A stretch of DNA of 64,000 nucleotides from positions 58,764 to 122,763 of the forward strand of contig JAOVVO010000186.1 of the NCBI GenBank assembly GCA_028564675.1, written 5' to 3'. This stretch comes from Onchocerca lupi. Its lineage: Eukaryota; Nematoda; Chromadorea; Rhabditida; Onchocercidae. This document shows positions 13,602 to 23,936 of the stretch, piece after piece (the first letter of the stretch is position 1; each line of letters opens with the position of its first letter). The translations under genes and the position numbers were made by a program. Below the pieces are notes generated by a model. It did no database searches. It saw only the letters and a list, made by a program, of their open reading frames with translations, and had not been told where the DNA came from.

Positions 13602-15470
13602 GAAAGAAGAAAAGATATCTGTTTTATATTCAAATTTAATTGATGTCTCATTTTTGTTTTTTGTTTTTTTACTTTTAAAAAGAAGTGGATAATTTTTAAA
13701 ATTTAAGTCCTGATTATTGGACTTTTATGCACGAGAAAAAAGGTGGATTATTTAGAAAAAATATTTGGAATTAATCGTATCTTTTTCATATTATTATTAA
13801 AATTTTGATGTTAAAAATATTATTGAGCTCATGAAATAATTATTGTTAAAAAAAAAAGCAAAATTCGAAATTATTCATTTATTATCATTGCATCGTATTT
13901 GAAAAATAAAAGAAGAATTAATTAAAATTAAAAATCGAAAATATGCAAATATTATTGGATAAGTCAATTTAATTCCTGTTTTAAACTGATTAGAAAGTCA
14001 AATTTCAAATTGACAATCTCACAACAATTAGTCATGAAAATATCATTAATTAATGATACTGTTTATATTATTTCGATTAGTTAATTTTAAAAAAGCAAAC
14101 ATTATTTCATAACAATGGATATTCAGCAATTCTTTTTTTTGCAACTTCAATAAATTGTTTTTTTAAAAGTAATTTTCAAAAATTTTCAAGATCAAATTTT
14201 TAAAATCATTCCAGAATCATTACTTGGAAATTATTAAGAAACAAAATCACTATTCGGAAATTGTTCGAAATTATTATTCTTATCAAATAAACTTTATCTG
14301 GATGAATGGTACTTTACCAAAGTTTTCTCAATGCATACATATTTGTGCTAAATTTTTTGAAGTCTCGAATTTATTTCTCGATTGAGAGGAAACTAATAGT
14401 TTTGATGGTTAAGCAATCATTTTTAATTTTTCGAAGAAATAAAACGAATAAACATTTTTGTTATAGTTATTTCTCTACTGCTTGTTTTTTTTTTGAAAAA
14501 TGTGAAAGAAAAACAAATATTTAGATCAATAGACTTGTCTTTTCAATAATGGGAGATATTGAAAACTTATTTAGAAAACTGTTAAAATTCTTTCTTTTAG
14601 CGAAGCTGTGAAGATAATAGGATTTAAGAAAAAAGCATTTCAAGTTTTGACATTCGGCGAAAGTATCTTACTTAAAATAACAACATAAAATTCTATTGAT
14701 AATTATTATCTTATTTGGAAGAAATAATTATCCAGTAAAAATGATACATTATGTAAATAAATTTAGTGTGCTGTTTTTAGAATAATTTTTGAAAATCTGA
14801 ATAATTTCCATAAAATTGCATATTGTTTTGGAGAGATAAATTTCTTCTTAAATTGAATTCACCGATTCCAACATTCCCAAAGTATTAATTTTTAGAAGAA
14901 GAAAAAATCTAATTAATTTATTAATAATAATGATGATGCTAATCTTTATTGAAAATCAATTTCTGTAATTTTTCTGATTCATTGAAAATATTTGAAACAG
15001 GATATTTTGAAAATAAATTCTCAATCAAGTTTCATTTAATTAATTTAATAATACTGGATGAGATAATCCTTGTATTCTAATTTACTTACTTTTAATCTAG
15101 AAGATAGTTTAGACATAAATTGTTTAATTCTTTTATAGCATTTTTTTATTCTCTACTTGTGAAAAATATTTAAAAAAAAAATAATATTCTTATCATTTCT
15201 AAAAATCATATGAACAAACAATTTCTGCCTTCAAAATACTTCTTAGATATTAGAATAATTAATGGAATATCTTAGGAATTCAATCTTTTATGTATTAGGA
15301 TATTTGGCGTAGTATTTTAACAATAACATTTTATCCGAATATATTGGAATAATTAATATGATGTTTTGCAAATATAATTTTTTTATCATAAGACAATACA
15401 AGGATTAGATAAGATATTTTTAAAATTTAATCTTTTATCAACTAACTGTTAATAAATTTGTGAAAAAAAT
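11919..15470. other. gene-poor AT-rich stretch
   Basis: No exon or RNA gene was recognised. It contains simple runs, for example a poly-A of about 30 bases near 13567, and low-complexity ORFs such as 12381-12620 and 12866-13180 (-) that look like chance. The first few hundred bases are probably the 3' UTR of the proteoglycan gene. Confidence 0.5.
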
Positions 15471-15519
15471 TGATTTGAAATAAAATAAAATTGTGGGAAA
15501 AAATTTATATATACATATA

Positions 15520-16145
15520 TAGCTTTGCATAGTTCACGCTTTATTACAGACAGAATGTAGGCATAGTTGATAAATTCAATCCGATCACTTACTTTTACTT
15601 GTCTACAAACGTGATAGGTAGCAAAAAAAAAAAAGTTGAACAGGAGATTATTCGAATGCAACTTTGTATCAAAATTTCAAAGCAATGAGTGAAAATCTTG
15701 AAAGATTGTATCAAAATGAACAACGTCAAATCATTTTGCAGAAAGTAAGCACAATCAATAAATTCACTCCGCTGTCTACTTTTACTTCTTTTAGGTGTGA
15801 CAGGGAAAAAAAGTAGGTATATCTAGATAAAAAAACTCTATTCGAATATTACGTCGTATCAAAGTTTCAAAGCAATCGGTAAAGAACTCGCAATATTTTA
15901 TGAAGAGCCACAAAGAGCATTTACATTTTTATTTATATAGATTAACTGGATATGGTCACGCTCAATATAAATAAAAATGTAAATGCTCTTTTGTTCAAAA
16001 TCTTAAATCTCCGAAAGTTCTTAAGCACGCGTCTTATCTATATTAATTCAAAATCTTAGATATCAGAAGTCCATACATATTGCTTTAAATTTTTGACACA
16101 ACGTTGCATCCGAATACACACGTGTTTTTATACACGCGTTGCTGT
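15520..16145 (+). mobile_element. cluster of degenerate copies of a short dispersed repeat
   Basis: At least three partial copies of the repeat that also occurs at 43395-43680 (reverse) and 43829-44190 (forward). Shared landmarks are a TTCAAAGCAAT-like block, a CTTACTTTTACTT...GTGACAGG block, TTCAAAATCTTAAATCTCCGAAA, and a 3' end of ATTTACATTTTTATTTATATA. Around 15912-15991 the end of one copy meets the start of the next. This gives a perfect 27-base inverted repeat (15912-15938 against 15965-15991), since the element's start and end are partly complementary. No ORF is present; it is non-autonomous. The class (SINE-like or MITE/Helitron-derived) was not determined. Confidence 0.65.
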
Positions 16146-16464
16146 AGCTCAGCCTGGTTGAATGGAAAAAAAAGGAAAGGAAAAGAGCATGTTCCTAGTT
16201 TTGGGGGAAAAAAACTGATATTTTGTAATTTGATTTGCAGCTTGATTGGATTGGAGACTGATTCGTGCTATTGTGATTAGGCTAAATCAGTAATAGGTGT
16301 GAGGAGGTTTTTTTATCCTGTCTGACAGAGATGAACTTTGTTGAGAAAGGTTTTACTGATTGATGAAGAGTGATTCTTCGTGATAAACAATCATCAGAGA
16401 ATATCCTGGCAAACTGATCACTGAGTTATGCTTTCCCTTGTCGCTGATAGAAAAGAATACTGTT

Positions 16465-16990
16465 CTACTTCAATTGAATTATCGGATTTCTGAATTTATG
16501 TTGACCATCTGGCAGCGGCAGCAGATTACCGGCTTTGTGATAAATTTGTCCTTTCACTTTGAAAGTTGGCATGAATTGTATTGCTACGATTTCTGCGCCA
16601 AAAGACGTCATTTGGAAGCAGGAATTGCATTTCCTAATGACATATAGGAAATGTTTTGAATTGACAAATTCTCCTCTAGATCTAAATCGCACAATTCTAA
16701 AGATTAGCCTTGAGTTTTGTTGATGATGATTGCAATCGCCAATCGAATACAGAATTGTAATCTCTCAAATTGAAATGACTTATCCATTGGAATCATAAAA
16801 ATGCGAGAAATGAGACATCTTCATCTTTGTAAGGTACTATCAATATTGTTGCTTCTATGACTTGCTCATTAATTTTTTTGTTGCAAGCTGCATGCAGTTT
16901 GTAAAGTTTTGGCTGGTTGATATTTCGCAACATGATTCTTTCTTTGAAGAAAAGAGTTAGCGTTATTGGAAGGTAAGAACTTACGATTTG
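16465..16990 (-). mobile_element. Helitron remnant: PIF1-helicase C-terminus joined to Helitron_like_N domain
   Basis: On the minus strand, 16990 to about 16680 reads as the C-terminal part of a Helitron PIF1-type helicase. I see MLRNINQPKLY, VIEATILI, then after a stop and frame change PMDKSFQFERLQFCIRLAIA and INKTQG, followed by another stop and SLELCDLDL. From about 16692 to 16465 the frame is the N-terminal Rep-associated domain (VIRKCNSCFQMTSFGAEIV, FMPTFKVKGQIYHKAGNLLP). In an intact Helitron that N-domain precedes the helicase, so the two pieces are in the wrong order and the central part is missing. Stops and frameshifts show it is dead. Base composition is visibly less A+T-rich than the surroundings. 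It is flanked on the left by the short dispersed repeats; Helitron ends (5' TC, 3' CTRR hairpin) were not located. Confidence 0.8.
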
Positions 16991-17198
16991 AGTCGAATTA
17001 GTGGATGCGTGGACAATTAAATTTTACGTTTATTGTTAATATCGCAAATAATTGATGAAAGAATAATTTATAAAATAAAAATTATGACAACCGAGGATTA
17101 CCTTAATTCATCAATTTATGAATTAAGGTCGAAAATATAACAGTTTACAGCAGCTAATAGCTTCAGCTACAACCATCGAAATTTGCCGGAGTCGAGTT

Positions 17199-17282
17199 CA
17201 CCACCGGCACTAGCCAAAAACCAATTTTAAGAATGACCTTTACCACCAGCACTAGCCAAAACCAATTTTAAGAATGACTCTT
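17199..17282. repeat. two-copy 42-bp tandem repeat
   Basis: Two near-identical copies, each running ACCACCGGCACTAGCCAAAA then CCAATTTTAAGAATGACC with few differences, are arranged head to tail next to the Helitron remnant. It is less A+T-rich than its surroundings and its origin is unknown. Confidence 0.75.
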
Positions 17283-17489
17283 CTATCCTAGATAAGCGGG
17301 TGTGATTTATAAAATACAAAAAAGAGCTACCTCAAACCCTCTTATAGCCTCCAATGCTTCTCCTTTTAAACATGAAATCAAATAAGTAAGCTTTTGAATG
17401 TTTGGAATTAAAAATAAGAATAAAATTCAAAAAAATGTGATAAATAAGAAGATAGGATAGGATTAGAGTTCAATATATTTGATTATTCA

Positions 17490-17960
17490 GGTCGCAAAAT
17501 GATAGATGATAATAAACAATGGGACAGAAAAAAAGGAATAGAATGACAAGAAATATGTTAATATTTCAAATAGTAAATAAATTTTTTTAAAATATCTCAA
17601 TTTGCATAAAATTTGGAATAAAAAAAAAATTAATATGAAAATAGCAGGTGTATGTAGGAAGAAAGAAATCAACAGGAAAGAAAAAAAAAGTGAAATAATA
17701 GATGGATATAAAAGGAAACAAACGAAAAGAATAAAAATGAAATGATAGGTATAAGAGAAAAGAATAGAAATGAAACGAGAAATATAGGTAAAAGAAAAGA
17801 AAGGAATAGAAGATAAAAAAGAAATGGTATATGTACATAAAGGGAAAGAAACGAATAGAAAAGACTAAAAATGAAATGATTAATATAAATAAAGGAAAGG
17901 AAATGAATAGAAAAGAAGAAAAGTGAAATAATAAGGTGTATGAGAGAAGAAAATCAGATG
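17490..17960 (+). repeat. long purine-biased tract
   Basis: About 470 bases in which the plus strand is almost all A and G. It is made of loosely repeated AGAAAAGAATAGAAATGAAA-like blocks interrupted by short ATATA or GGTAT bits. On the minus strand this gives a 151-codon open frame (17587-18042) that is only Phe/Ser/Leu/Tyr low complexity and is not a believable gene. Confidence 0.7.
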
Positions 17961-20187
17961 AAAAATGAAAATTTTTGAAATGTAAAAAATGCAAACAAAT
18001 TGTCAATGATAATGATGAAGAAGTTGTAATTATAAATGGCATGAAAACAAATTGAATAAGTCAATCAATCTGTGTACTTTTGTTGATTTTGGAAAAAAAT
18101 TTAACAATTAGTAATACATGACATTAATTATTTTCATTTTAAAAAGAGCAATGAAAAATATTTTCAATAATTTGTGTCTCATATATATATATAAATACGA
18201 CTATCCTATGCATGTTGGTGACAAAAATAAACTTGGAAAGTTTGACATAATTACATTAATCCGTCAATTTGAAACAATCACATTAATTAACTTACTTCAT
18301 GCTCCATGCAAATCAATTTCTTGCCATTTTTGCTATAACAAAATCTATTAATTGCGATCACATAAAGTAATAAAAATAAGACAGAATAAAAAACAGTTGA
18401 AGAATTACCTCGCTCAAATTCCATCAGTAAATTTTAAAATAAAAAATAAAAATAAAAACATTTTTCATTGAAACAAATTTATTTTAGAAGAAAGACAGAG
18501 AATAAAACCATCACCATTCTGACTCATTAACATCATTATTGTTTATCTCAAAAATCGGATACTTTTAACTTTATAATCGGTTGTGAGAGAAAAAAAAAAA
18601 AGAGGAAGAAAAGAAACTCCAACTTTGATCATTTTAGTTTTCGGTCGATTCCTTTCAACTCTTATCACGAAAAAGTTAAAGTTTGGAAAAAAAGAAAAAA
18701 AAAGAGCTAGAAAGATTAAAAATGAGCATATTTAATTTGTCGATTAAAACATTTCAACAATAGTTTTGCAAAAGAGATTCCTTTGAAGAAAAGAAAAAGA
18801 AGTTATGTTAAAATAAATTAATTTTTCAATTCTTGCTGATATCAATCATTAATTATTAAGCATTCATTTTTCTTTGTTTCAATCAATAAATTGCCATGGA
18901 AAAGTAATTTAAATTTCAAAATAATTAACTTATTCTGCTGAGTAAGTTTTGAAAATGCTTAATGAAAATTAGAATTTTCTTTGAAATTAAATTTGAAATT
19001 CCATACGAAATTTCATTTAATATTTTTGCTTCTATAATCAAAAAAAAAAAAAAAAAAGCAAAAATTTTGCTCCATCCAGCAAGTTGCAGATAGATTATAC
19101 AATGCAACAGAATGTAATTATTCCAATTTTCTTTTAATTCACATTTAATTTATCTTATTATATTTTTATTCCAATTTTATTCGATTACAAATTTTTCCTT
19201 TCTTAATTCATTTGAAATTTAAGTTTTATTTCATTTCTTTTTATTTTAATTTGTGGTTCAGATGAGTTAAATATAGTTTTAGCTATCTCAGTTTAATTTT
19301 TTATCATATATTTTTCTGCTTTTAATATATTTATTTCAACTTTAAGTTCCATTTCTTTTTTTAATTTGCTAATTCCACATTAATTGTTTTCAATGTTCCT
19401 AAATGTGAAATATTGAATATTAATAATGTTCATAATTCTGTAGTCCAGAAAATCTGCTCGAAAATTTGATCTAATTAATTCAATTCAATTAGTTCATATT
19501 TGCTACAATAAATTGATAAAACTTATTCTACAGGTAAGATTTAAATTTCGGTAAATTTGAAAATATCATAATCAATGTATGTCACATAGTCAATTAATTG
19601 TTTGATTGCACTGGAAACGAATTTGTTGCATTTATTTAAATATCAATAATTGGAAAATCAAAATAATCAAATAATTGATTTCAATTATATCAATTATTCT
19701 TATTGTGATTGCATTTTTTTGAAATATAAAAAATGAAAATGAGCTAAAATTTTTTTGCTATTATAATTTATAAATTCGATCTTTTAGGAAAAGTTGAGTA
19801 TTTCTTGACATTAAATTTAATTTTCATCAAATCCATTAAATGACATCATTGATACCATTGTATTCACAATATTTTTGCAACTGAAAAAAAAATAGAAGTA
19901 TAATTTGTGTAAACAATGCTTGTTTGGGTAATTTTTACGTAAACAATGTTTATTTGAGTAATTTGGTAAAACGTGAAATATGTAATAGAAAGACGTCAAA
20001 AAGACGCCCATTATGTTAAAATTCATAATAAACTCATAATTTACAATGAATTTTTAGTTTTATTTATTTCACTAAAAAACAAAAAAAAAAAAAAAATAAT
20101 TATTGAAATTAAAGAAATTTTAAATTTTACTTAATTAAATAGTCCTGCAAAGAAAATGAATGTAATGATTGCAATTGTAGCCTCAGG
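17961..20187. other. AT-rich stretch, nothing recognised
   Basis: No exon, RNA gene or clear repeat stands out. The ORFs here (for example 18118-18351 and 18925-19107) are short and of low complexity. Confidence 0.5.
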
Positions 20188-20379
20188 CTATTTTCCGTCA
20201 CTTCCTGCTTTAACGGGAGCAGGCGTATCTTCTGTATCTGCTGCCGCATCTTCCGTCATATCGGAATCTGCTACTGTTTTAGAATCTGCTACTGTTGCAG
20301 AATCTGCTATTGTTGCAGAATCTGCTACTGTTACAACTGGCGTTATACCGGAATCCGTTACTGTTGGATCTTTAGCCAT
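20188..20379 (-). CDS. small acidic hexad-repeat protein, hypothetical (63 aa)
   Basis: Minus-strand ORF starting at ATG 20377-20379 and ending in TAG at 20188. The protein starts MAKDPTVTDSG. It then carries four or five copies of a hexad close to V-A-D-S-A-T, and ends in a Ala/Glu/Asp-rich tail (MTEDAAADTEDTPAPVKAG). It is acidic, with no hydrophobic segment or Cys, and is likely disordered. The start is chosen because a TTTTTTAG acceptor sits only two bases before the ATG, as expected of a spliced-leader-trans-spliced short gene. The hexads come from an 18-bp DNA repeat. A plus-strand ORF over the same DNA (20156-20467) is also open because the repeat avoids stops on both strands. I favour minus for its acidic, soluble composition and its acceptor, but either may be chance. 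No known family was recognised. Confidence 0.4.
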   Translation of the reverse strand: MAKDPTVTDSGITPVVTVADSATIADSATVADSKTVADSDMTEDAAADTEDTPAPVKAGSDGK

Positions 20380-20493
20380 TGCTAAAAAATGTAACATAAT
20401 CCTGAGATTATCAAGATTTTTCGATGCTATCATCATCAGCATTTCTCTGATATTATCAACAAGATGATAATGAATGAATGATAATTTTTCCAT

Positions 20494-22045
20494 TATTTTT
20501 GCTCATTCAAATATTACATAATTCAAATTTTTAGTTTCATAAATTGATTAATATTCTTTGATTTATGAATTTTTTTTTTTTCAGAAAAATTCAAAGAAAA
20601 AAAAAGAAAAGACAGAATCATATTTCAAGCATTTTTGCTTTAAAAAAAAAATTTTTTTTTTTTTTTAATTACTTTAATATCAAAAACTTTAGGTTAGATT
20701 ACTTAATAATTTAAAATTGCTTACACTATTAGATTATTGGAGATTGTTTTCATTTTGATTTATTCAAAATTAACAAAATTTCATAAAATATCATCTAATC
20801 ATACACATATTTATAATCTTTCCGGTAAACAGGAAAACCGGAAAGGAAAGAAAAAAAAGAAAAATACGAACCGCTTCCGACCAATAAATTAAATAATAAT
20901 ATGATGAATAAGAATCGCCTATCATTTCTCCGCGCACATACTATCATAATGATTTTATAAAATTAACTGATAGCATAAAAGCTGCTATCATTCATTTTAT
21001 AATATAGCCATTATCATTATTGATTATTGATTTATGTAAATTTTTATGAAAATTTAGAAATTTTTATTATTTATTCTTTCGATTATGAAAAAATGTTTCA
21101 TTGCGTCAATTACTTGCTCCAATAAAGGTGTAAATTAATTATTTTGCTCCAATAAAAGGTATGTAATATTTTGGAAATTTTTTGTAATGATAATATATTT
21201 CAATGAAATTTGATGTAAACTTTTATTGTTATTATTACTATGAGATATTAAATATTTATATTAATTTGAATTATTAGTATGATTCCATGTAAAACAATTA
21301 TAAATTTCATTTTAAAAAATTTTCATTCAAATCAAATAGATTCAAATTTAATCTACCATTTTATTTTTGATTTTATTTTTATTAAGTATTTTGGCAGTTC
21401 TTTTTTTTTTTCTGAGTATTTGATTTTGAATTGATTTAGCTGTATTAAGTTTATTAAAATTAATCAAGCATTAAGTTAGCTCCATTAATTAAGTATTTTT
21501 GTTAAACTTTACAAACATCTGCATTCCATAACTATCGCAAAGTCATTTATATCGATAAATATTATATATTAACCTGATAAGTATTACAAATATTATAAAA
21601 ATATATTTTTTCTACTACTTTAGATTAAACTGAATTAATTAATTAAAGCAAGAAAAAATCTAGTCTCGAGCCTGGGCTTAAAATTTCAGGATATCGATTA
21701 ATCCATTATAGCATTAAGAATAAGCCAGGATGAATATTTGATTCAGAAAAATGCTTAATTGGCTAATTTAAAATCATAATGATTTGTAACTTAATTAAAA
21801 AAAAAAAAAAGAGTCATTATTTCAAGTATTAACGAAATTACTTTGCTTTCGAATTTTTATTTCTAAACTATTTGAAGCGAATTTAATTAAAATTTGAATA
21901 ATTTTTTTAATATATGCATCCCATGGCACCCCCCCTATGGCACAAAAGCCTTATATAATAAGAATTTTATATTTTGATCAATTCAGATTTAAATATGTAA
22001 ATATATTCCGATTAATTCAATTCAAATCTATAAGTCTAGGAATTA
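20494..22045. other. AT-rich stretch, nothing recognised
   Basis: No coding exon or RNA gene was seen. It holds poly-A/poly-T runs and a short CCGGTAAACAGGAAAACCGG palindrome near 20822. Confidence 0.5.
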
Positions 22046-22640
22046 TAACTCAAAAAAAGTAGGTAAATATGTGATTAAAAAATAAATATATGTCTAAAAA
22101 AAAATAGATTTGGAATGTAATCCAAAAAATGGGCAAGCGTATAACCCAAAAAAATGGGCAAATATGTGGCCCGAAAAATGGGTAAATATATAATCCAAAA
22201 AGACGGATAAATGTATAGTTTAAGAAAGTGAGTGAAAACATAATCCAAAAAATGGGCAAATATAACCCAAAAAAGTGGGCAAATATATAACTCAAAAAAA
22301 TCGGGTAAGCATATAATTTAGAAAATGGGTAAATATATAACCCAAAGAAGTAGATAAATATATAGTCCAAAAAATGGGTAAATATATAACTCAAAAAATT
22401 GGATAAACATATGACCCAAAAAAAATGAGTGAATACATAATTTAAAAAATGAATAAATACATAACCCGAAAAAATGGGAAAATGTATAGACCAAAAAAAA
22501 TAATAAATATATAACTCAAAAAAGTGGGTGGATATATAATCTAAGAAAATAGGTAAATATATGATCCAAAAAAGTGGGCACAGAAAAATAGATAAATATA
22601 AAACCCAAAAAAATGGGTAAATATGTAACCCAAAATTGTT
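22046..22640. repeat. 24-bp minisatellite
   Basis: About 25 head-to-tail copies of a unit close to AACCCAAAAAAATGGGTAAA followed by TATA, with substitutions and one or two length changes. Each unit contains ACCC and GGGT separated by A's, so single units can form tiny hairpins. Because 24 is a multiple of three, a 199-codon frame stays open on the minus strand (22050-22649). It encodes an octad of the type F-W-x-x-Y-I-x-P, and I regard this as a by-product of the repeat. Confidence 0.85.
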
Positions 22641-23923
22641 ATTAGACATCCGAACGAAAAGTGCTGCTGTATTTGTGGTGTGTTCATGGAACGATATTGC
22701 TTGATTGAATGTATGGGATAGTATACGGTTATTTGTTGGTATATTATGGCCGGGAAATGATATCTCTTAGAGGTCATAGGTCAAGGTTCTGTAGTAGCAC
22801 AGTATCTTGTACAAGTTATCCATTGTTCGAGGTATAGTATGAACTTTTTTGATAATAGGATTACAGTATATTCAGTGCATTTGATCAGAACTGCAAATTT
22901 GGTGATTAAATTATTTGAATAGATTGATCAGATTGATTCATTTGGTATATTACATTTCTAATATTTCCAATCTACATGAATAAAATTTATTGGTAAATTC
23001 ATGATAAATCAATAAATTTGATCATTTCTTATTTGTGATATAATTTTAAAATTAAAATTTATGATTTATGATTTCAAAATTACGAGAAATTTTCGCAAAG
23101 ATTGCTTTGTTTCTTTTCTTTTGTCATTTTTAAATTTTATGATAGAATTTGAAATTTTTTTTTATTTTTTCACTAAATAATATAGTGCGAATTTTGGATG
23201 TCTGGAATATTTTCACAAACATAAATAAATTTTAGAATTTATTGAATTAATTTTTAGGTTTTATTGACTCACATTACTAAATTAATTTTAAAAAGGAAAT
23301 AAAAAATCCAATTTAAAATTTTCCCGTAAAATTTAATTAGAACATGGATAGAGCTAAACTTCCTTTCTTTTTTTGCAACTCGATTATTTCTAACAATTTT
23401 ATTTTATTTGGCGATTTGAAAACTTTTCAAAAATTTTCAATTCTTTTTTGAATTCAAGTAATACTAAACTATGAACGAATTTCTGCTTAACCGAAATCGA
23501 TCTTATTAGGCCTAATAAGCTTTGACTTAATGATAATAATAATTATTTATACATTTTGCGATCTCCAGTTGATTTCAATTCAATAAGCTCAAACTTTACA
23601 GAGTATAAAATAAACTAACTAATTAATTTCGATTCAGTAAGTTCAAATTTGTAATTTGTCATAGATAAAAATTAGCTGGAATTATGCTTTGTAAGCTTTA
23701 GTTTATTTTATATTCTGCAAAAAGTATTTTTACGATATTTTATATCTGTTTTGAAATGCAATCTCAGAAACTATCATGATAGGCTGACCTAATGATTCTA
23801 TTTGTATAATATGAATTTTATGAATTTTACAAAGTCTTATTGAATTCTACACTTGTTTTATCGCTAATTTACACGAATTGTAAGTTTTTGAACTTTTTTT
23901 TTCTTCTTATTGGTTTTTTTAAG
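22641..23923. other. AT-rich stretch upstream of the NADAR gene
   Basis: No exon was recognised. It should contain the promoter of the gene that follows, but no core element can be named from the sequence. Confidence 0.5.
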
Positions 23924-23936
23924 GGATTATTTGGAG

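Noticed and set aside
16140..16165. TGTAGCTCAGCCTGGTTGAA resembling a tRNA D-arm/box A
   Set aside because: No matching box B or cloverleaf follows; it lies at the end of a repeat copy, perhaps a tRNA-like promoter relic at most.
17587..18042. 151-codon minus-strand ORF
   Set aside because: Phe/Ser/Tyr low complexity from a polypurine tract; no splice sites, domain or start context.
22050..22649. 199-codon minus-strand ORF as a real aromatic membrane protein
   Set aside because: It is exactly coextensive with a 24-bp minisatellite; the open frame follows from the unit length.
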